This document shows, in pieces, positions 5,379-10,884 of a DNA stretch of 10,884 bases. Position 1 is the stretch's first letter. The number at the start of each line of letters is the position of its first letter. Location: NCBI GenBank assembly GCA_009885515.1, contig VFKO01000131.1, positions 1-10,884 on the forward strand, read 5' to 3'. Source of the stretch: Rhodobiaceae bacterium. GTDB taxonomy: Bacteria; Pseudomonadota; Alphaproteobacteria; Micropepsales; Micropepsaceae. Made by a program: the position numbers and the translations under genes. The notes beneath the pieces are model-generated. The model was not told the DNA's origin. It made no database searches and worked only from the letters and a program-made list of their open reading frames with translations.

Positions 5379-5608
5379 GCCTAATCGTATTAACCATTCG
5401 TTGGCCTGAGATAGCCGATGATCGCTGGGCGGTGCGTGGCTATCACACGCGTCTGCGGTTTCAGGATTGCCTGCCATGGTGGGGCACACGGATGGCGTAG
5501 GCCGCCCTCAGCGGCCGCGACCGTCCTTTATTTCCAGAGCGGTGCGCGCGTGAATTTTTAACATGTCCCCGTAATACAACCGTAATACAGTGTTTCCTTA
5601 ATACAGGT
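5379..5608. other. Non-coding stretch with three TAATACA repeats
   Basis: No gene is supported here; open frames on both strands lack family similarity and ribosome binding sites. The right part has three TAATACA heptamers at 5572-5578, 5583-5589 and 5599-5605 (start spacing 11 and 16 bases), directly before the brnA fragment. They could be the leftover operator of a deleted TA operon, since antitoxin operators often consist of such short AT-rich repeats. Confidence 0.35.
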
Positions 5609-5699
5609 AGCCAAAGCGCAGGCGCGCGGAACGACGCTGAACGCACTCGTCAACCAGTTGTTGAAAAAAGACATCGAGTTGATCGATGCGGCAAGTTGA
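5609..5699 (+). pseudogene. brnA: brnA antitoxin fragment (3' end only)
   Basis: These 91 bases match the last 91 bases of brnA at 4510-4600. Nine of 92 aligned positions differ (hand count, including the base after the stop), six of them synonymous; the replacements are Q to E, E to D and G to S. The fragment still reads AKAQARGTTLNALVNQLLKK and so on to a TGA, but the first 45 or so codons are gone and an in-frame TAA lies at 5583-5585 with no start codon after it. It is a relic of a second, diverged brnTA operon rather than a fresh duplication. Confidence 0.8.
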
Positions 5700-5755
5700 G
5701 ATTTCGCGGACGCGGGTCCTGACGGCGCAGCCCGCTCGTTACATCGTCGTCTGCG

Positions 5756-6031
5756 GTGAGTTTGCTTCGCGCGCAGCAATATGTATCAAGTCTCCGTATC
5801 CTTTCTTCTCTCGGCGATCACTTCGCCAGCTTCATCAGCACGCATGTGCAAGCCGGACGCTATGGCTCGGCCAGCGATGTGGTGCGTGCGGGGTTGCGGC
5901 TGCTCGAAGAGCACGAAGCGAAATTGAAAGCATTGCAAGACGCGCTGATCGCCGGGGAGCAATCCGGTCCGCCCGTCCGGTTCGACAACAAGGCGTTCTT
6001 GCGGCGGATGCGTGCAAAGCATGGCCGCTAG
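5756..6031 (+). CDS. parD: ParD-type antitoxin, copy 2, N-terminus replaced (start uncertain)
   Basis: From 5806 to 6031 this is about 95% identical to parD copy 1 (3122-3347) and encodes the same helices and ParE-binding tail; the one residue change is Q to R in PPVRFDN. Upstream of 5806 the sequences are unrelated. The normal start, promoter, AAGGAG site and the NTSI part of the DNA-binding strand are lost. The frame happens to stay open to GTG 5756, giving up to 91 residues beginning SLLRAQQYVSSLRILSSLGD, but no ribosome binding site supports that GTG. If made, the protein could still bind ParE but would probably bind DNA poorly. It may be a pseudogene at its 5' end. It overlaps parE by 11 bases. 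Confidence 0.6.
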   Translation: MSLLRAQQYVSSLRILSSLGDHFASFISTHVQAGRYGSASDVVRAGLRLLEEHEAKLKALQDALIAGEQSGPPVRFDNKAFLRRMRAKHGR

Positions 6032-6317
6032 ACGTTCCTACAAACTTACGCCTGCTGCGGTCGCCGATCTGGAAGAAATCTGGGTTTACACTTTCAAGAC
6101 CTGGTCACTGGAACAGGCGGACAGTTATCACGGGACACTCATTGCCGCCTTCGAAGGACTGGCCGCAGGCGTGAAGAAGGGGCGTCCCGTTGAAATTCGC
6201 GAAGGCTATTTCAAATACGCCGCCGGATCGCATCTTGTGTTTTATCGTGCCTCGGGAGGAGGCATTGAGGTTATGCGCGTTCTTCAACAGAGTATGGATG
6301 TTGGCAGGCATTTGTGA
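6021..6317 (+). CDS. parE: ParE-family toxin (intact)
   Basis: The 98-residue protein is a full-length ParE of the RelE/ParE superfamily: KLTPAAVADLEEIWVYTFKTWSLEQADSYH, a second helix IAAFEGLA, GYFKYAAGSHLVFYRASGGGIEVMRVLQQSMDVGRHL. This is the standard pattern with the C-terminal IxVxRVLxxxMDxxRHL. ParE toxins act on DNA gyrase. ATG 6021 lies 11 bases inside the end of parD copy 2, the usual overlap; a GTG at 6012 would add three residues. Its own parD is damaged at the N-terminus, so the intact ParD at 3102 may be what keeps this toxin in check, an inference from 95% identity. Confidence 0.87.
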   Translation: MAARRSYKLTPAAVADLEEIWVYTFKTWSLEQADSYHGTLIAAFEGLAAGVKKGRPVEIREGYFKYAAGSHLVFYRASGGGIEVMRVLQQSMDVGRHL

Positions 6318-6512
6318 ATGCGTCCGGTCAGCGTTGGGTTGAATGTGTTCCGAAGGTTGCCATCATGGTCCGTGTACACGTCTGCCGCTTTTTGTGGGGA
6401 TTGAGACAGGTCTTTCGTCAAAACCGGCTGTGAGGTGCTGAATAAGGAGGTTGTGCGGTTGGTGGCGAAGTCTGATACAAGTTAACGGCGCGTCGAGTGC
6501 GGGAACCCCTGT

Positions 6513-7166
6513 GTGATGAGCTTTGAGGTCATGGATAGCGTGGGTGTGAAGGAACTGAAGGTGCGCAGGCGCCGGCTGAGTCCGGATGAGAACCCCATCA
6601 GAATTGTGCTGATCCGCCACGGCAAGCCCGACATGGAGCGCAGCCGCTGGCTGTCGCACAAGAAGTTTCAAGACTTCATCGAGCAGTATGAACGGGCCGG
6701 GCTTGATCCGGACAATCTGCCTCCGGAGTGGCTGGTGACACTGGTACGGCAAGCGCGGCGGGTGTTTGCCTCGGACCGTCCCCGCGCCCGGGAAAGTGCA
6801 CAGGCTGTTGCGCCTCACGCCGAGGTGCAGCACAGCCCGCTGTTCATGGAGGCGCAGCTGAAATCGCCGCGCCTGCCGGTGGTGCGGATGAAGCCTGCGG
6901 CTTGGGCGATCGTGGCGCGGCTGGCGTGGCATGCGGGGCATCACGGCGGCATTGAGGATTTCGGTGACGCCAAGGACCGCGCGATCAAGACCGTCGATAT
7001 GTTGTCAGACGTCGCCCAGGAAGATGGCATTGCGGTGCTGGTGGCACATGGCTATTTCAACGCGATGGTCGGGCGCAACTTGAACAAGCGCGGCTGGAAG
7101 CGTTACGGCGGACGCCATCGCGCGAAGTTCTGGAACGCGGTGGTTTACGAGCGGCCGCTAGGTTGA
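6513..7166 (+). CDS. Histidine phosphatase (phosphoglycerate mutase-like) superfamily protein
   Basis: The protein has up to 217 residues. The phosphohistidine motif is IRIVLIRHGKPD with RHG at 34-36. FASDRPRARESAQA (84-97) supplies the second conserved Arg region, and AVLVAHGYFNAMVG near 178 supplies the second catalytic His. MEAQL near 111-115 corresponds to the acid-loop region. The substrate is not evident. The start is uncertain: ATG 6513 and ATG 6531 are in frame and neither has a good ribosome binding site. The region 6318-6512 upstream holds an AAGGAGG at 6444-6450 followed only by very short frames, and a weak TTGTGC-17-GATACA promoter-like pair (6451-6479). The gene converges on the nitroreductase with a 9-base overlap. 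Confidence 0.82.
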   Translation: MMSFEVMDSVGVKELKVRRRRLSPDENPIRIVLIRHGKPDMERSRWLSHKKFQDFIEQYERAGLDPDNLPPEWLVTLVRQARRVFASDRPRARESAQAVAPHAEVQHSPLFMEAQLKSPRLPVVRMKPAAWAIVARLAWHAGHHGGIEDFGDAKDRAIKTVDMLSDVAQEDGIAVLVAHGYFNAMVGRNLNKRGWKRYGGRHRAKFWNAVVYERPLG

Positions 7167-7757
7167 GGGATAGTACGCCGCCACGCTTTCAAACGCTGGG
7201 CGGGGACGATCAACCAGTTGTTCAGCAGGGTTGCCGATATAAATGAAACCCGCGATGCGCTCTTGGGGTTTGAGGCTGAGTGCTTCACGAACAACGGGAC
7301 TGTAGCTGTACCATTCCGTAATCCAGTTGGCAACGAAGCCCATGGCGTGGGCCGCGATGCACAAAGTCTGGCACGACGCTCCGGCTGAAAGGGTTTGCTC
7401 CCATTCCGGGATGGGAAGGTCTGAACGCACATGACTTATGGCTGCGATGACGACAGGGGCCCGCATCAGGCGGTTGCGCTCCTGGGCGATGCGCTCTGCA
7501 TCGGCTTCAGGTTCGGTGGATCTGAGGGCCTTGACCAGTGTGTCGCCGAACTTGGCGCGGGCATCGTCTGCGAAAATAATGAAGCGCCAGGGCGTGAGTT
7601 TGCCGTGGTCGGGTACGCGGGTGGCGCAGGAAATCAGGGTGCGGATTTGATCGGGCGAGGGGCCTGGGCCGGTCATCCGTTTGGCCGAACCTGAACGGCG
7701 GCTTTGCAGCAATTCCAGGGTTTGCGAGGCGTAAACGTTTAGACAAAGTTCAGTCAT
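7158..7757 (-). CDS. Nitroreductase family protein, YdjA-like
   Basis: The protein has 199 residues from ATG 7757. It starts LELLQSRRSGSAKRM with the RRS motif that binds the FMN phosphate, followed by PSPDQIRTLISCATRVPDHGKLTPWRFIIF, typical of the YdjA branch of FMN-dependent nitroreductases. It continues EWEQTLSAGASCQTLCIAAHAMGF and WITEWYSYSPVVREAL, then ends in IAGFIYIGNP. YdjA-like enzymes are minimal nitroreductases whose natural substrate is unclear. The frame is open to 7982, but the extension is antisense to the start of cysE and has no similarity. It is divergent from cysE with a short intergenic region. Confidence 0.87.
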   Translation of the reverse strand: MTELCLNVYASQTLELLQSRRSGSAKRMTGPGPSPDQIRTLISCATRVPDHGKLTPWRFIIFADDARAKFGDTLVKALRSTEPEADAERIAQERNRLMRAPVVIAAISHVRSDLPIPEWEQTLSAGASCQTLCIAAHAMGFVANWITEWYSYSPVVREALSLKPQERIAGFIYIGNPAEQLVDRPRPAFESVAAYYPST

Positions 7758-7842
7758 TGCTGGGACTTTCGCGGTTAACCTGGCTATCCAAGTTTGCTTG
7801 AATGGCTGTGGGATCGGTACCATGTGTGCTAGTATGGCTCTT

Positions 7843-8682
7843 ATGGAAAAGCGCTCAATGCCTGTTATTGCCGAAATGTTCGCGACCTGCGACCCGGTGT
7901 GGTCGGATCTGCGCGAGGAAGCTGTGCGCATGGCGGCCGCGGAACCGGCGCTCGCCAGTTTCGTGCACGCGACCATTCTCAATCACGAGCGACTGGAAGC
8001 GGCGCTGTCGTATCATTTAGCGCAGAAACTTGGGAATGATGATGTTGGCGCCATGCAGTTGCGGCAAGTGTTCGACCAAGCCTTTGCCGATGCGCCCAGC
8101 CTGGGCGACGACGTGCGCGCCGACCTTTCAGCGATATTCGAGCGCGATCCGGCGGTGAATACCTATGTTGAACCGTTTTTGTTTTTCAAGGGCTTTCACG
8201 CCCTTCAGGCTTACCGCGTGACGCATTGGCTTTGGCTGAAGGGACGCAAACCCATGGCCCTGCATTTCCAAAGCCGCATTTCTGAAGTGTTCAGCCTGGA
8301 CGCACATCCGGCGGCGAGAATCGGCCGCGGTGTGATGATCGATCACGGCACGGGCGTCGTCATCGGCGAGACGGCGGTGATCGAAGACGATGTCTCGATG
8401 CTGCACGGGGTGACGCTGGGTGGGACCGGTAAAGAACAAGGTGATCGCCATCCCAAGGTGCGGCGCGGGGTTATGATCGGCGCGAACGCGACGATCCTTG
8501 GCAACATCGAAGTGGGCGCCTATAGCCGGGTTGGTGCGGGAAGTGTCGTGCTGACGGCGGTGCCGGAGCGCTGCACCGTGGCCGGTGTCCCCGCAAAAGT
8601 GATCGGCTGCGCGGGTTGCGATCAGCCGTCGCATGAGATGAACCAGCTGATCGAAGAGTATTCGGGCGACTATCAGATTTAA
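7843..8682 (+). CDS. cysE: Serine O-acetyltransferase CysE
   Basis: The enzyme acetylates L-serine with acetyl-CoA to O-acetylserine, the first step of cysteine synthesis. The N-terminal helical domain has LASFVHATILNHERLEAALSYHLA and RDPAVNTYVEPFLFFKGFHALQAYRVTHWLW. The left-handed beta-helix with hexapeptide repeats begins at DAHPAARIGRGVMIDHGTGVVIGETAVI and continues with HGVTLGGTGKEQGDRHPKV and GVMIGANATILGNIEVG. The protein ends in ...SGDYQI; a C-terminal Ile is what inserts into CysK in the cysteine synthase complex. The start is unsure: ATG 7843 gives 279 residues, ATG 7858 (GGA 9 bases upstream) gives 274, and ATG 7822 or TTG 7798 are also in frame. No T-rich terminator follows on this strand, only the hairpins at 8692-8740. 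Confidence 0.95.
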   Translation: MEKRSMPVIAEMFATCDPVWSDLREEAVRMAAAEPALASFVHATILNHERLEAALSYHLAQKLGNDDVGAMQLRQVFDQAFADAPSLGDDVRADLSAIFERDPAVNTYVEPFLFFKGFHALQAYRVTHWLWLKGRKPMALHFQSRISEVFSLDAHPAARIGRGVMIDHGTGVVIGETAVIEDDVSMLHGVTLGGTGKEQGDRHPKVRRGVMIGANATILGNIEVGAYSRVGAGSVVLTAVPERCTVAGVPAKVIGCAGCDQPSHEMNQLIEEYSGDYQI

Positions 8683-8740
8683 AATCAAGAAGGGCCGCTT
8701 TGCAGCGGGTGAATCAAAAAGGGCCGCTTTGCAGCGGCCC
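8683..8740. repeat. 29-bp tandem duplication containing hairpins
   Basis: Two adjacent 29-base units (8683-8711 and 8712-8740) share AGGGCCGCTTTGCAGCGG. They differ at one base in the A-rich start (G8689 against A8718) and in the last three bases (GTG against CCC). Unit 2 forms the full GGGCCGCT/AGCGGCCC hairpin; unit 1 keeps only CCGCT/AGCGG. The duplication looks like a copied terminator between convergent transcripts. Confidence 0.75.
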
Positions 8741-8741
8741 T
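8716..8741 (-). terminator. Intrinsic terminator for the minus-strand small ORF/oxidase transcript
   Basis: Read on the minus strand, AGGGCCGCT pairs with AGCGGCCCT around a GCAA loop (9-bp stem, 8741-8720), followed at once by TTTTTGATTC. On the plus strand the same hairpin is followed by CCGTGAG, so it is a poor terminator for cysE unless it works by hairpin alone. Confidence 0.7.
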
Positions 8742-8749
8742 CCGTGAGA

Positions 8750-8781
8750 TGGGCTAATGACGAGCCCAGATCTTTCGATCT
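8750..8781 (-). other. Two further hairpins in the 3' region of the small ORF
   Basis: On the minus strand AGATC-GAAA-GATCT (8781-8768) forms a 5-bp stem closed by a GNRA tetraloop. It is directly followed by TGGGC/GCCCA around a 9-base loop (8768-8750; the two stems share one base). Together with the terminator they make three consecutive stems within about 60 bases, which suggests a structured 3' UTR or a small RNA. Confidence 0.5.
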
Positions 8782-8789
8782 TGCTTAGG

Positions 8790-8867
8790 TCAGGCGGATC
8801 CCAGAGGTTGCTCCGGCGTCCAAATGACCATCAGGCTCTGTTGTAGCGCCAAAATCTCACTCGACAT
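8790..8867 (-). CDS. Small ORF of 25 codons with a perfect extended Shine-Dalgarno
   Basis: ATG 8867 is preceded by GAAAGGAGGTGATCC (8883-8869), complementary to the whole 3' end of 16S rRNA, with 7 bases between AGGAGG and ATG. The predicted peptide begins MSSEILALQQSLMVIW and continues TPEQPLGSA before TGA. It has a short amphipathic or hydrophobic middle and one Trp; I recognise no family. It lies 80 bases downstream of the PuuB-like gene's stop and ends just before a set of hairpins and a terminator on the same strand, so it may be the last gene of that transcript or have its own promoter. The strength of the ribosome binding site and the terminator support real expression; coding function is not proven. 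Confidence 0.55.
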   Translation of the reverse strand: MSSEILALQQSLMVIWTPEQPLGSA

Positions 8868-8902
8868 CGGATCACCTCCTTTCAAAAGTTGAAAACCAGG
8901 AC

Positions 8903-8935
8903 CGCAAATTCTCACAAAATAAATCCGCGGTCGAG
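8903..8935 (-). other. Inverted repeat upstream of the small ORF
   Basis: On the minus strand GACCGC and GCGGTC form a 6-bp stem that can be extended inward by A-U and G-U pairs (GGATTT against AATTT), with an AU-rich loop. It sits in the AT-rich gap between the PuuB-like stop and the small ORF. It could be a leader structure or a weak transcript end; no long T-run follows. Confidence 0.3.
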
Positions 8936-8947
8936 AAAAAAATTTTG

Positions 8948-10228
8948 TTAACCCAAACGGTCGCGCAAGGCGTACCAGAGCAGACCCAGCTTGAGTAATG
9001 GCATGCGAAAGCGCGCGCCGCCGGGAAGGGGTGGAATTTTCAGGCTTGCCATCAGGTCAAACTTTGAGGCCTGTCCGGCGATGGTCCCGGCAATAATCTT
9101 TCCGGTAAGTGTCGCGATGGCAACGCCTTGGCCGGAATAGCCCTGGGCAAAATAAAGGTTAGGTGCCAGGCGTCCGATGTGCGGCAGGCGTGGCATGGTA
9201 ATCGCCAGTCTGCCACCCCAGGCGAATTCCACTTTGACATCGGATATTTGCGGAAATACGCGGACAATGCAGGGCCGCACAATGCTTGCCACATCGGCTG
9301 CGTCTGTGGCGCCGTAGGTTTCGCCGCCGCCAAAGATCAAGCGGTGATCGGCAGATAGGCGATAGTAGTCGAGGACGAACTTTGTGTCGGCAATGGCGGC
9401 ACCGGAAGGAATGAGGGCGCGGGCGCGTGCTTCGCCCAAGGGTTCGGTAGCCGCCACATAGTTGGAGATCGGCATGATCGTCGCTGCCAAGCCTTTGTGC
9501 AAATCCTCCAAATAGCCATTGCAGGCATAGACCGCAAAATCGGCGCTCACGCTGCCGGATTGGGTGGCGAGGTGAATTTTTCCACCCGGTTCGACTTTGG
9601 TGACGCGTGAGTTTTCCAGAATTGTGACGCCCGCTTCGTCTGCGGCGCGGGCCAGTCCCAGCGCGAAGTTCAGGGGGTGGAGATGGAACCCGGATGTGTC
9701 GTACATGCCACCTTTGTAGTTTGATGATGCAACGAGGGCGGGCATTTCGTGCTGTGAAATGTAGCGGGAAAATTGGTGGTTGTAGTTTTTTGCAAGAAAT
9801 TCAACGTAGTGGCGCAGCTCGGTTGCGTGCTTGGTATTCACAGCGGCTGTGATGTGGCCCGGCTTGACGTCGCAGTGGATTGTGTGCGCTGCTACCAGTT
9901 CGTGTACAAGTGATTTTGCGTCAGTTGCCAACTCCCACAATGCGTGCGCCTGAGTCTTGCCGTAGCGCCGCTCGAGTTCGATTTGATCGACACGCTGTCC
10001 GGTGATCACTTGACCACCGTTGCGGCCTGATGCGCCAAAGCCCGCGTGTTCGGCTTCGAGCACGATTGTTTTCAATCCGGCATTGGCCAGATGCAATGCA
10101 CAGGACAGGCCGGTGTAGCCCGCGCCGATGATGCAGACATCCGCATGCAGATCCCCGTGCAAGGCGGGGCGCGCGATTTGTCCGATGGCGGTGGCGCGAT
10201 AATATGTTCCGGTGTGTGCGTTTGTCAT
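8948..10228 (-). CDS. puuB: FAD-dependent oxidoreductase, PuuB/OrdL-like (gamma-glutamylputrescine oxidase-like)
   Basis: The protein has 426 residues from ATG 10228. The ADP-binding motif is DVCIIGAGYTGLSCALHLA with GAGYTG at 35-40, followed by IVLEAE (about 56) and the GFGASGRNGGQ segment typical of DAO-family oxidases. Further conserved blocks are HPLNFALG, VLDYYRLSADHRLIFGGG, and near the end FAQGYSGQGVAIATLTGKIIA; the C-terminus ends ALRDRLG. The N-terminal pattern (TGTYYRATA) and total length agree with E. coli PuuB, which oxidises gamma-glutamylputrescine in putrescine catabolism. Related OrdL proteins act on other amines, so the substrate is an inference and no other puu genes are visible here. 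An upstream ATG at 10282 would add 18 residues without similarity. Confidence 0.82.
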   Translation of the reverse strand: MTNAHTGTYYRATAIGQIARPALHGDLHADVCIIGAGYTGLSCALHLANAGLKTIVLEAEHAGFGASGRNGGQVITGQRVDQIELERRYGKTQAHALWELATDAKSLVHELVAAHTIHCDVKPGHITAAVNTKHATELRHYVEFLAKNYNHQFSRYISQHEMPALVASSNYKGGMYDTSGFHLHPLNFALGLARAADEAGVTILENSRVTKVEPGGKIHLATQSGSVSADFAVYACNGYLEDLHKGLAATIMPISNYVAATEPLGEARARALIPSGAAIADTKFVLDYYRLSADHRLIFGGGETYGATDAADVASIVRPCIVRVFPQISDVKVEFAWGGRLAITMPRLPHIGRLAPNLYFAQGYSGQGVAIATLTGKIIAGTIAGQASKFDLMASLKIPPLPGGARFRMPLLKLGLLWYALRDRLG

Positions 10229-10327
10229 TCGATATCTTGGGCGATATTCTGAGTGCGAGATGTGCGCGAACTTTGCGAGCATAGCACGCTCTTGCCAAGT
10301 ACCACAGAAGCGTGCCTAGTGACGCGA
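10229..10327. promoter_or_regulatory. Divergent intergenic region
   Basis: About 100 bases separate the PuuB-like gene from the divergently transcribed gene at 10328 and must hold both promoters. I could not pick convincing -35/-10 pairs; no palindrome stands out. Confidence 0.3.
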
Positions 10328-10884
10328 ATGGAAAAAAACGGCGCAGTGATTGATGCACACGCGACGCATTGGGCTTCACTTTATCCCGATGCGCCCGACG
10401 CACTTCGTGCGCGCCTCAAAGATGTCGTTGCGAAGTCGACTATCATAGCCCAAATCGAATTGCCCGAGGAACGCGCGATGCCTAACGGCGTCAAGGCCGA
10501 CACGCTGACGGCGATGGCCGAAGGCGATGGCGACTTGCGGCATATGGTGTTGCTGCTGACCGAACGCAAGACGGCGTCTGGCTGTGTACTGACGGCGTTT
10601 CCGTTTGCTGCTGGCGCGATCACGCATCCAGTGACCGTCGAACATATCGCGTCTGTGGGTTCGGGTGCCGAGGGGCAAATCCGCGGGCGTACCGAAGATG
10701 GTTCAGAGCTTTCATTTTTTGATTCCCTGTTTTTCAAGAACGGCGGCGACTACCGGGTTGGCGAAAGCTATCAATTTGCCTTGTCGGCGCTCGCCTATTC
10801 CGCCCGGCCTTACGGTTTGCGCGTCGTCAAAGATTCCGAAACGATTGTGCCGCCGGATGTTCTGAAACCCTCGCGCAGCGGGGC
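10328..10884 (+). CDS. Hypothetical protein, 5' part (cut by window end)
   Basis: From ATG 10328 the frame is open for 185 codons to the end of the window without a stop. The protein starts MEKNGAVIDAHATHWASLYP. It has no signal peptide or membrane segment. The middle holds a repeated beta-type pattern, with EHIASVGSGAEGQIRGRTED followed by GSELSFFDSLFFKNGGDYRV and YQFALSALAYSARPYGLRVV. This reads like a small globular beta-rich domain. I do not recognise the family. GTG 10319, three codons upstream, is an alternative start. Codon use and base composition are like the neighbouring genes, which supports real coding. Confidence 0.65.
   Translation, partial: MEKNGAVIDAHATHWASLYPDAPDALRARLKDVVAKSTIIAQIELPEERAMPNGVKADTLTAMAEGDGDLRHMVLLLTERKTASGCVLTAFPFAAGAITHPVTVEHIASVGSGAEGQIRGRTEDGSELSFFDSLFFKNGGDYRVGESYQFALSALAYSARPYGLRVVKDSETIVPPDVLKPSRSG

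Noticed and set aside
5343..5489. Upstream extension of the Phd-like antitoxin frame
   Set aside because: It covers the promoter at 5350-5378 and shows no Phd/YefM similarity.
6444..6510. AAGGAGG at 6444-6450 as the ribosome binding site of a small gene
   Set aside because: The frames that follow are only about 10 to 21 codons, have no terminator or similarity, and start only at GTG or TTG.
6363..6944. Long minus-strand frame opposite the histidine phosphatase
   Set aside because: Composition is His/Arg/Pro-rich as expected for an antisense shadow of a GC-rich gene; no motif or ribosome binding site.
7758..7982. Upstream extension of the nitroreductase frame
   Set aside because: It is antisense to the cysE start; the family N-terminus fits ATG 7757.
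8869..8883. GGATCACCTCCTTTC, identical to the 3' end of 16S rRNA
   Set aside because: Only 15 bases match and no other rRNA sequence is nearby; on the minus strand it is explained as an extended Shine-Dalgarno 7 bases before an ATG.

Overview
The window is GC-rich (roughly 60% by eye) with proteobacterial-type promoters, strong AAGGAG-type ribosome binding sites and gene families common in Alphaproteobacteria: an FabG-like SDR, a CysE with a C-terminal Ile, a PuuB-like oxidase, and a PemK-like toxin beside a Phd-like antitoxin. I infer an alphaproteobacterial chromosome, with moderate confidence. No tRNA, rRNA gene, CRISPR array or complete insertion sequence is visible.

Layout. (1) 1-211: mostly non-coding; the first 50 bases hold three imperfect 13-bp C-rich repeats that could be the end of an IS21-like element. 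(2) 212-2178: two minus-strand metabolic genes, an SDR oxidoreductase and an enoyl-CoA hydratase-fold protein without catalytic glutamates, separated by about 395 bases that hold a 176-base nested-palindrome element (1163-1338). (3) 2240-6317: a dense cluster of toxin-antitoxin (TA) modules and TA wreckage. It holds a DUF4160 / DUF2442-HTH pair, an intact parD followed by an internally deleted parE, a HigB/HigA pair, an internally deleted brnT followed by intact brnA, a Phd-like/PemK-like pair, the 3' end of a second brnA, and a second parD with a replaced N-terminus followed by an intact parE. (4) 6513-8682: a histidine phosphatase superfamily protein, a convergent YdjA-like nitroreductase, and the serine acetyltransferase cysE. 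(5) 8683-8883: a tandemly duplicated hairpin and, on the minus strand, a 25-codon ORF with a perfect extended Shine-Dalgarno sequence and three hairpins after it, the last a good intrinsic terminator. (6) 8948-10228: a minus-strand PuuB-like FAD oxidase. (7) 10328-end: the start of a plus-strand gene of unknown function that runs off the window.

How it fits together. The flanking genes are ordinary housekeeping or catabolic genes in short transcription units. The cluster in the middle behaves as an accessory island. Several of its promoters carry palindromes between or over the -35 and -10 boxes, as expected for autoregulated TA operons. Two families (ParDE and BrnTA) are each present as one more complete and one broken copy. 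In both, the copy with an intact antitoxin has a toxin gene destroyed by an internal deletion, and paralogous differences are mostly synonymous. This suggests selection before decay, and leaves an intact ParD in the same cluster as an intact ParE whose own ParD has lost its DNA-binding end.
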